A stretch of 64,000 nucleotides of DNA from AC-38 sp033856025 (lineage in GTDB: Bacteria > Actinomycetota > Thermoleophilia > Solirubrobacterales > Solirubrobacteraceae): the NCBI GenBank assembly GCA_033856025.1, contig JAWVFQ010000029.1, forward strand, positions 1 through 64,000, read 5' to 3'. This document shows positions 32,262-39,400 of the stretch, piece after piece. Every line of letters begins with the position of its first letter. Position 1 is the first letter of the stretch. Made by a program: the position numbers and the translations under genes. The notes under the pieces are model-generated. The model searched no databases and had not been told where the DNA came from. It saw only the letters and a list, made by a program, of their open reading frames with translations.

Positions 32262-33643
32262 CGCGCCGGCAGCACGCGCACCGTCGACGTCATGTCGACC
32301 GGGTGCAGCGAGCAGTAGAGGCGGTACGTACCGGGACGGGTGAAGCGGTGCGCGAACTCGCGCCCGTCCGACAGGTTGGGGGAGGAGAAGCCCTCCGGGC
32401 CGCCCGCCACCGTGACTGTGTGCAGCGAGGAGCCCCAGAAGCGCCAGTGCACCGTCGCGCCCTGGCGCACGACCGCGTTGGCCGGGTCGACCCGCAGGCC
32501 GCGGACCTCCAGCGGCCCGCCGGTCGCCCACTCGGGCGGCCCGGGCGGCTGGGGCACCGGGCGCGCCGGCCCGGGTCCCCGGCGCGAGTTGATCGGCACC
32601 CGCACCAGCGGTGGCGACGCGCGCCCGCGCCGCGCCTCGCGCACCACCTGGACGTCCCCGGGCAGCGCGCCGCACGGCCTCGTGACGCTCGGGTCGCGCG
32701 CGACGAACATCCCCATGATCCCCATCACGCGGGTGTGCGGAAGCTGCCCGTCGTAGCGCGAGGTCAGCCGCAGCTGCTCGCCCGCGGCCACCGGGAAGCC
32801 CTGGCGCGACTCGATGAGGTCCATGTCGATCGGCCCGACCTCGTGCACCACGGGGCGCACCCGGTACTCGGGGTCGCGGGGCAGCGCCCAGCGGGCGCGC
32901 GAGCGCAGCAGCGTCCGCCCGCCGCAGCCCGGCTCGGACACCTCGACCTCCTTGCCGCCGCCGTGGACGTGGCCCACCGCGGCCACGACGCGCGCGCCGT
33001 AGGGCATCGTCCACGTCGTGCTCTCGGAGTGCGTGGACCCCGGCGCGCCGCCGCCCGGCACGTCGTAGACCGGGTCGTAGGAGCAGTTGCGCACGTCGAA
33101 CCACAGCAGCTGGACGGGGGTGAGCGTGCGCCGCGTCTCGTAGCGCACCTTGTACTCGAGGTAGACGGAGTCCGGGCGGTTGCGGTGGTTCATGAACATC
33201 CACGTCGCCACCCAGCGGTCGTCGCCCCTGACCGGATAGCCGTAGCCGTCGGGCAGCCGCCCGGCCACGCGCTCCTCGCCGACCCCGAAGAAGCGCTCCG
33301 CGTACGCCGGGTAGCGCGTGCGGCTGTCGAGCATCGTGATGCGGTCGCACATCGCGTCGCGGCGCTCGCCCACGCGGCGGCCCAGGTTGGCGAACACGAC
33401 GTGGTGGAGCATCACGCGCGAGAGCGGGACCGGGGCGCCGTGGGCGTCGACCACGTTGGCCTCCATCCCGGTGACGTAGCCGTCGACCTGGGGCTTGGGG
33501 AGGTCGGGGACGAGCTCGCGCAGGTTGACCTCGTAGGCGCCGATCGAGATCGGCCCGTAGCGGTACGTCAGGACCTCCTCGGCGGAGGCCGTGGCGGGCA
33601 GCAGGGCGCCGGCCAGCAGCGCGGCGCACAGCGCGCGGCGCAT
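32258..33643 (-). CDS. secreted type-2-copper monooxygenase-like protein with cupredoxin tail
   Basis: A 461-residue exported protein; signal peptide about 1-21. The N-terminal two-thirds have the histidine layout of PHM/DBM copper monooxygenases: His80-His81 (LHHVVF), a further His153, then GHVHGG with His225/His227 and a Met cluster at 307-312 (VMGIMGM). The C-terminal about 85 residues are a plastocyanin-like domain with candidate copper ligands His408, Cys444, His447 and Met451. The two copper modules in one chain could pass electrons between them. Assignment of the oxygenase half is from motif pattern, not alignment. Start ATG 33643 overlaps the upstream stop; GTG 33646 is an alternative. 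Confidence 0.65.
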   Translation of the reverse strand: MRRALCAALLAGALLPATASAEEVLTYRYGPISIGAYEVNLRELVPDLPKPQVDGYVTGMEANVVDAHGAPVPLSRVMLHHVVFANLGRRVGERRDAMCDRITMLDSRTRYPAYAERFFGVGEERVAGRLPDGYGYPVRGDDRWVATWMFMNHRNRPDSVYLEYKVRYETRRTLTPVQLLWFDVRNCSYDPVYDVPGGGAPGSTHSESTTWTMPYGARVVAAVGHVHGGGKEVEVSEPGCGGRTLLRSRARWALPRDPEYRVRPVVHEVGPIDMDLIESRQGFPVAAGEQLRLTSRYDGQLPHTRVMGIMGMFVARDPSVTRPCGALPGDVQVVREARRGRASPPLVRVPINSRRGPGPARPVPQPPGPPEWATGGPLEVRGLRVDPANAVVRQGATVHWRFWGSSLHTVTVAGGPEGFSSPNLSDGREFAHRFTRPGTYRLYCSLHPVDMTSTVRVLPAR

Positions 33644-34827
33644 CACGGGGCGTCCTCCGGGCGCACGCGCCCGCACAGGCGAGCCACCGGCATCCCCAGC
33701 CAGGTGAAGCGGATGGTCCAGTCCAGCGACCCGTCCGCCTCGCGGCGCACCTCGTCGTGGCCGCGCAGCCCGAAGCGCACCGGGCCGACACGCACCGCGA
33801 AGCGGTAGGGCGCCATGCGGTAGCCGCCCTCCGCCAGCAGCATGTCCGCGCCGCCGGGGACGTCGTCGCCCATGACGTGGACCCGGTCGGGCCCGGCCAT
33901 GCGCGCCACCATGTCGTGCGCCTCGACCTCGCCGTCGTCGAAGCGCACGGTGTCGCGGGCCAGCCACACCTCGTCGCTGATCCAGTCCACCTCGCGCTGG
34001 AACTCGAACCCGCGCGGGCGCCAGAGCCACAGCGGCCAGTACGTCAGCTCGCCGCGCCCCGTCCATGCGCGCCCGAAGAAGTCGCGCGGGCGCATGGGGA
34101 TGAGCGGGCCCGGCGCCGGGGCGGGCCGGGTGGCCGACAGGATCCCCGCGACGACCAGCAGCACCCACAGGTGCACGGTGGCGAAGCCGAGTCGCTGCGC
34201 GACGCCCTCGCCGACGCCGAGGAGGTGGCCGGCCAGCGTCGACGCGGCCAGGATCGGGATCGCCAGCCCGGCCGCCAGCGTCGCGAGCTGCGCGGGGTAG
34301 CGCGGCCACAGCGCGCGCGCGACCGCGAACGGGGTGAGCGCGAAGGCCAGGTCGAACACGCCGCCGGCCCACAGGTGCGCGGTGGTGCGCCAGGACAGCT
34401 CGCCGGCGTGGAAGGCGTGGATGCAGCCGCGGTCGACGGTCAGCCCGCAGTCCAGCGGCACGAGTCCCGCCACCAGCACGCCGAGGCCGGCCAGCGCGAA
34501 GAGGCCCGCGGCCACGGTGGTGGCGGGGCGCCGCGGCAGGACGGCCCACAGCGCGGGGACCAGCGCGACCAGGGACAGGGCGAAGACCACGTAGGCGGCG
34601 CGCATGAGGCCCGGGTGGGCGGCGTTGCGGGCGGCCAGCTCGCTGAAGGCCTGGTCGGCCTGGGAGTAGGCGGGCTGGCGCGCGCCGGCCACGATCCAGG
34701 CGGCCACGAACGCGGGCTGGGCCAGCGCGGCCGCCCAGGCCAGCCGCCGGGCCAGGGTCGGGCTCACCCGCAGCCCGAGCCGGGTGACCCCCCCGCCACG
34801 TGGATACACCTCCGCCTGCCCCTCCAC
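33643..34827 (-). CDS. DUF998 membrane domain fused to a DUF3833/lipocalin-like domain
   Basis: A 394-residue protein. The first about 225 residues are a DUF998-like domain with about seven hydrophobic helices and a conserved external Cys pair (DCGLTVDRGC). The last about 165 residues have the pattern of DUF3833-type lipocalin-like beta-barrels (FFGRAWTGRGELTYW, FDDGEVEAHDM, WTIRFTWLGMP). GTG 34827 follows GGGAGG by 5 bases. It is first in the four-gene operon, divergent from TetR across a palindrome. A role with a hydrophobic ligand is inferred, consistent with the Mce gene downstream. Confidence 0.7.
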   Translation of the reverse strand: MEGQAEVYPRGGGVTRLGLRVSPTLARRLAWAAALAQPAFVAAWIVAGARQPAYSQADQAFSELAARNAAHPGLMRAAYVVFALSLVALVPALWAVLPRRPATTVAAGLFALAGLGVLVAGLVPLDCGLTVDRGCIHAFHAGELSWRTTAHLWAGGVFDLAFALTPFAVARALWPRYPAQLATLAAGLAIPILAASTLAGHLLGVGEGVAQRLGFATVHLWVLLVVAGILSATRPAPAPGPLIPMRPRDFFGRAWTGRGELTYWPLWLWRPRGFEFQREVDWISDEVWLARDTVRFDDGEVEAHDMVARMAGPDRVHVMGDDVPGGADMLLAEGGYRMAPYRFAVRVGPVRFGLRGHDEVRREADGSLDWTIRFTWLGMPVARLCGRVRPEDAP

Positions 34828-34843
34828 CGCTTCCTCCCGACTT

Positions 34844-34869
34844 GTGTACGGCGTACACTAACCGTACAC
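34844..34869. promoter_or_regulatory. TetR operator between the regulator and the copper/Mce operon
   Basis: GTGTACG-G-CGTACAC (34844-34858) is a perfect 7-1-7 palindrome, followed after 4 bases by a third half-site CGTACAC (34863-34869) touching the TetR ATG. TACACT at 34854-34859 could be the regulator's -10. The position between divergent genes fits autorepression plus control of the operon. Confidence 0.65.
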
Positions 34870-35415
34870 ATGCCGCCGCGAGCTGACAAGCGCGAACCCG
34901 GACTGTCCCGTGAGCGCATCCTCGACGCGGCCGCCGCGCTGGCCGCTGACGAGGGCCTGGGCGCCCTGAGCATGCGCCGTCTGGCGCAGGCGCTCGACGT
35001 GTGGCCGATGGCGCTGTACCGCTACTTCGACGACAAGGACGCGCTGCTCGACGCCCTCGTCGCACGCGCCACGGCCGAGGTCGCGTCCCCGTCCAGCGCG
35101 GGGCCGTGGCGGGGGCGGATGCACGCGCTGCTGCGCTCCACCCGCGACGCGCTGGGGGGCGAGACCGCCACGCTCGGCGCCGAGCTCCCGCGCGCGCTGC
35201 TGACCCCGGGGGCGGCCCGGCTGGCCGGCGACGGCCTGGCGATCCTCGCCGACGCCGGCTTCGACGACGCCGAGGCCCAGCGGGCGTGGCGCGCACTGCT
35301 CGCCTACGCCGTGGGCTCCCTCGCGGTGGGCGGGAGCGGCGAGCCGGAGTTCGACTACGGGCTCGACCGGCTGCTGGACGGGCTGGAGGGCGCGCGGCGC
35401 CCCGCGTCCGCCTGA
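34870..35415 (+). CDS. TetR-family transcriptional regulator
   Basis: A 181-residue TetR regulator. The N-terminal helix-turn-helix (about 14-60) reads RERILDAAAALAADEG then LSMRRLAQALDVWPMALYRYFDDKDALLDAL, a textbook TetR_N pattern. The helical C-terminal ligand-binding domain is short, with a TetR_C-like GGSGEPEFDYGLDRLLDGL ending. The divergent layout and palindrome directly before the start suggest it represses itself and the DUF998/copper/Mce operon. The inducer is unknown. Its 3' end overlaps the convergent SGNH gene by 61 bases. Confidence 0.9.
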   Translation: MPPRADKREPGLSRERILDAAAALAADEGLGALSMRRLAQALDVWPMALYRYFDDKDALLDALVARATAEVASPSSAGPWRGRMHALLRSTRDALGGETATLGAELPRALLTPGAARLAGDGLAILADAGFDDAEAQRAWRALLAYAVGSLAVGGSGEPEFDYGLDRLLDGLEGARRPASA

Positions 35416-35981
35416 GGCGTCGGCTCGCGCGCCAGCCGGCGCACGCAGCCTCGCGCCGCGCCGGCGTAGAGGAAGCCACGCATCCAGCGGCCCAGCGTCG
35501 TCTGGTGCACGCCGTCGGGTCCGGTGAGGGCGGGGATCAGCGCCGCCCAGCGCGCCCAGTCCACGATGACCAGCCGGTCGGAGTGGCGACGTCCCAGCGC
35601 GCGCAGGCGCCGGTCGGCGTCGCCGAAGGGATTGCCCCGCGGCGTGCGCTGGTAGGGCGTGGCCCAGATGTGGCATCCCGGATAGCGGCGCAGCGTCCGC
35701 GTCACCGTGCGCTCCAGCAGGGGCGCGTCGCGCGGCGCGTCGTTGGTGAACAGGCTGAACCCGACGACCTGCGGGGGACGGGGGCCGCCGTCGATCAGAC
35801 GCATGCCCTGCCGCAGGTCCAGTCCGAACCACGCGCGCACGTCCACGCGCCAGTCCGGGAGGCTCACGCGCAGGTAGGGCTCGGAGTCGATGGCCAGCGA
35901 GTCGCCCACGACGAGCAGGGACGGCTGGGCCCGGGCGGCGCCGGGCGCCAGGGCGAGCAGGACGAGGACGAGGAGGAGCAT
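35355..35981 (-). CDS. secreted SGNH/GDSL-like hydrolase
   Basis: A 208-residue protein with signal peptide MLLLVLVLLALAPGAARA. Block I is VVGDSLAIDS (Ser28). Block V is PDGVHQTTLG near residue 170, carrying the Asp/His pair. These fit the SGNH hydrolase fold, possibly an esterase or acetyl-transfer domain acting on surface polymers. A TATGGT element lies 15 bases before the ATG. The tail (RRAPSSPSSSRSSP) overlaps the convergent TetR 3' end by 61 bases and may be unstructured. Confidence 0.72.
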   Translation of the reverse strand: MLLLVLVLLALAPGAARAQPSLLVVGDSLAIDSEPYLRVSLPDWRVDVRAWFGLDLRQGMRLIDGGPRPPQVVGFSLFTNDAPRDAPLLERTVTRTLRRYPGCHIWATPYQRTPRGNPFGDADRRLRALGRRHSDRLVIVDWARWAALIPALTGPDGVHQTTLGRWMRGFLYAGAARGCVRRLAREPTPQADAGRRAPSSPSSSRSSP

Positions 35982-36086
35982 CCGAGCGCGCGCGGACCAT
36001 ATTCCCGACGTCTCGCGACGGCAACCGCGCGGGTGTCGTCCGAGGCCCCGCCTAGCGTTCGCGCGACCCCTTCCAAGGAGGAAGAC

Positions 36087-36362
36087 GTGAACAAGTCGGA
36101 GCTCATCGAGCAGGTCGCCGCACGTACGGACATGGCGAAGACCGAGGCCGCCGACGCGGTGGACGCGGTCCTGAAGACCATCGAGGACAATCTCAGCCGC
36201 GGCGCGGACATCGCGATCACCGGATTCGGCAAGTTCCACGTCGCCGAGCGCGGCGCCCGCCAGGGCCGCAATCCGCGGACGGGCGAGACGATCCAGATCC
36301 AGGCCAGCCGAGTCCCCCGCTTCAGCGCCGGCGCGGGCCTCAAGCAGGCGGTGAACCGCTAA
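36087..36362 (+). CDS. hupB: HU-family nucleoid DNA-binding protein
   Basis: A 91-residue HU/IHF protein. NKSELIEQVAARTDM begins the N-terminal helices. GFGKFHVAERGARQGRNP with TGETIQIQA forms the DNA-clamping beta arm including the conserved RNP. It bends and compacts DNA non-specifically. Length is standard, without the Lys/Ala tail of mycobacterial HupB; a separate basic protein at 29.1-29.6 kb carries such a tail. The GTG start has AAGGAGG 5 bases upstream. Confidence 0.93.
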   Translation: MNKSELIEQVAARTDMAKTEAADAVDAVLKTIEDNLSRGADIAITGFGKFHVAERGARQGRNPRTGETIQIQASRVPRFSAGAGLKQAVNR

Positions 36363-36398
36363 CCGGAGCACCCGCGACACCGCCCCCCGGCCAACACC

Positions 36399-36411
36399 TA
36401 CAATCGATGTG
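36399..36411 (+). promoter_or_regulatory. leaderless promoter of the subtilase gene
   Basis: TACAAT (36399-36404), five of six matches to the -10 consensus, ends 6 bases before GTG 36411, which would itself be the transcription start. No ribosome-binding site is present between them. The arrangement supports leaderless expression. Confidence 0.5.
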
Positions 36412-39400
36412 TGGCAGGGGGGGAGCGAGCGCGTCTGCGCGCGCGCCGGGTCATCGGCGTGGCGGTCGCGCTCGCTCTGGTCGCGGGCGGCGCGGCGCGG
36501 GCCGCCAACCCGGCCTTCCCGGGGACGGACCCGAACGAGAGCGTCCGGATCCACACGCCGGACGACCCCCGGTTCGACCAGTGCGAGCCCCACCCGGTCG
36601 GGGAGGGAGCGCAGACGTGCACGGGCGTCTTCAACCAGGAGTTCGCCCGCTTCGGGTTCGCGCCCTCGGCCACGCAGGACACGGCGACCTACAAGAACCC
36701 GACGGACCCGCACGTCGCGCGGCTGATGGCCCAGAACACCGCGGCGGGGCGCACCGCCCTGGGCCAGGTCTCGGGCGTATCGGCCGACCGGGCGTGGAAG
36801 TTCTCCACCGGCGATCCCAGCGTGCAGGTGGGGATCGTCGACACCGGCATCGAGTGGGACAACCGCGGGCTGCGCACCAAGGCGTGGCTGAACGCGGGCG
36901 AGCTGCCGACGCCGCAGCACGACCGCGCGACGGCCGTCTCGGACGCCATTCCGGCGAAGCCCTGCCCGGCATACGCGACCGCCGACGACGCCAACGGCGA
37001 TGGCGCCTTCGACGTGCGCGACTTCGTGTGCGACTCGCGCGTGTCGGTGAGCTGGTCCGGGCGCAAGGGGCCGAACGGGCTGCTGACCGCCCAGGACCTG
37101 ATCCACGCTTTCGGCGTGGGCGGGGACGACGACGGCAACGGCTACGTCGACGACATCTCGGGCTGGGACTTCTTCGACGACGACAACGACCCCTACGACG
37201 CCTCGAGCTACAGCGCCGCGGACGGGCACGGGAGCGGCCGCTCCGCCGAGGCCGCCACGGCGACCAACGACGGCGACGGCGGGACGGCGGTGTGCCCGCG
37301 CTGCCAGTTCGTCCCGCTGCGCGCCTGGGACTCGTTCGTGCTGGACACCAACAACTTCGGCCAGGCCGTCACCTACGCCGCGGACAACGGGATCGAGGTC
37401 GTCGAGGGTGCCGTCGGCGGGCTCTACAACTCCCGCTTCGACCGGGAGGCCTTCGACTACGCCTATCGCCACGGCGTGTTCTTCACGATCGTCTCGTCGG
37501 ACGCGAACACCGCGGCCCACAACTTTCCCACCGTCTACAACGAGGCGCTGATGGTCGCGGGGGTGGTGGCCGACCAGCACGGGCTGTCCAACAGCCAGCT
37601 CGACTACCCCGCCACGCTGATCAGCTTCTTCGGTCAGTTCGGCATCCAGATCCTGCCGCCCGCGAACGCGCCGGTGGCGACCTGGTTCCGCAACTCCGGC
37701 CTGACCCAGTACGGCGGCCACGCGGGCATCGTCATGCCGGCCACGTCCGGCTCCGAGGCCACCGGGCAGGCGTCGGGCGCGGCCGGGCTGCTCATGTCCT
37801 ACGGGCGCCGGCGCTCGGCCGTCGACCCGCTGTTCGGGCCGCCGCTGGCGCCCAACGAGGTCAAGCAGCTGCTGACCATGACCGCCGAGGACGTGGTCCC
37901 CGAGAACACCGCCGGCGTCGGGACGCCCGACCCCGCGCAGGTGGGCTGGGACCAGCACTTCGGCTACGGGCGTCCCGACCTGGGACTGGCCATGGAGTGG
38001 ATCCGCGACCGCAAGGTCCCGCCGCAGGCGCTGATCACCGGCCCGGACTGGTTCGCGCCGCTCGACGTGGACCGCGACCACACCGTGGAGGTCCGCGGGC
38101 GCATCTCGGCCCCGCGCGCCGCGGGCTACGACTGGAAGCTCCAGTGGGCGCCGGGCATCGAGCCCTGCGAGGCCGAGTTCCAGGACGTCGCGCCCTCGCA
38201 CCACGAGACCGCGCCCGTGGACGGCGCGCTGGGGACCGTGGACCTCGTCGCCGTGCGCGACGCGCTCGACGCCCGCCACGCCGCCGCGCCCGACCCGGCC
38301 TGCCGGCGCACCCCCGGCCCCGTGCAGGGCGGCTCCACGGTCGACCCGACCGCGCCGCGGCCCGGGCCCGGCGACCGCGACCCCAACGAGCCGGCCTTCA
38401 CCGTCCGCGTGGTCGTGACGGCGGGCGCCAACCGCGGGGAGCACCGAAAGGTCCTGTTCGCCTACCGCGACCCGACGCTGCACGCCGGCTGGTCCAAGCG
38501 CGTCGGCGCCGGCGGCGAGGCGTCCCAGCGGCTCTTCGACCTGAACGGCGACAACGCGCTCGACGTGATCCAGGCCGACTCGGCCGGCGAGCTGCGCGTG
38601 CTGGGCGCGGACGGGACGCCGCTGCCCAGCTTCAACCACGGCGACCCGGTGACCACGCGCGAGTACGCCAACGTCCATTCCGGCGCGCCCGCCTACTCCG
38701 CGATCGAGGCGCCGCGCGAGGTGCTGCGCACGCCGGCGGTCGGAGACATCGACGGCGACCTGGAGCCCGAGGTCGTCGCCACGGCGGGCGAGCACGTGTA
38801 CGCCTGGAACGCCGACGGGACGCCGGTGCCCGGGTTCCCGGTGCGGCTGGACCCGGCGTTCTCCGCCCCGGCCGTGCGCACCAAGGAGAACCACGTCAAG
38901 CGCGGCTTCCACGCGGCCGCGACGCTGGCCGACCTCGACGGAGCCGGGCCGCTGGAGATCGTGGCCCCGGCCATGGACCAGCACCTCTACGCCTGGGACG
39001 GGCACGGCGATCCGGTGCCCGGGTTCCCCGTCCTGCTCCGGGCGCCCGGCGACACGCCCCAGCAGACGCCGGGCTCGGAGTCGGTGACCACCGCGTCGGC
39101 GGGCGACCTCGACGGCGACGGCAGGACGGACATCGTCGCGCCGACCAACGAGCTCACGCCCTCGAGCGGCGCGGGGGTCCCGGGCTTCACCCCGGGCGAG
39201 GGGCGCATCTACGCGGTGAACGGGCACGGCGCGCTGCTGCCCGGCTGGCCGGCGCGCCCCAGCGGCGAGCTGCCCGGGCTCATCCCGTTCTTCGGTCCCG
39301 GCCTGGAGACCGCGCTCGGGAACCTGACCGGCGACGCGAAGCCGGAGGTCGTGGGCGGCATCACCTCCAGCGAGGTCAGCGCCTACGGCCAGAACGCCGC

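Noticed and set aside
36975..37205. Clusters of Asp/Asn/Gly-coding repeats as a DNA repeat
   Set aside because: The periodicity comes from calcium-binding-like Asp/Gly runs in the subtilase protein, not from repeated nucleotide units.
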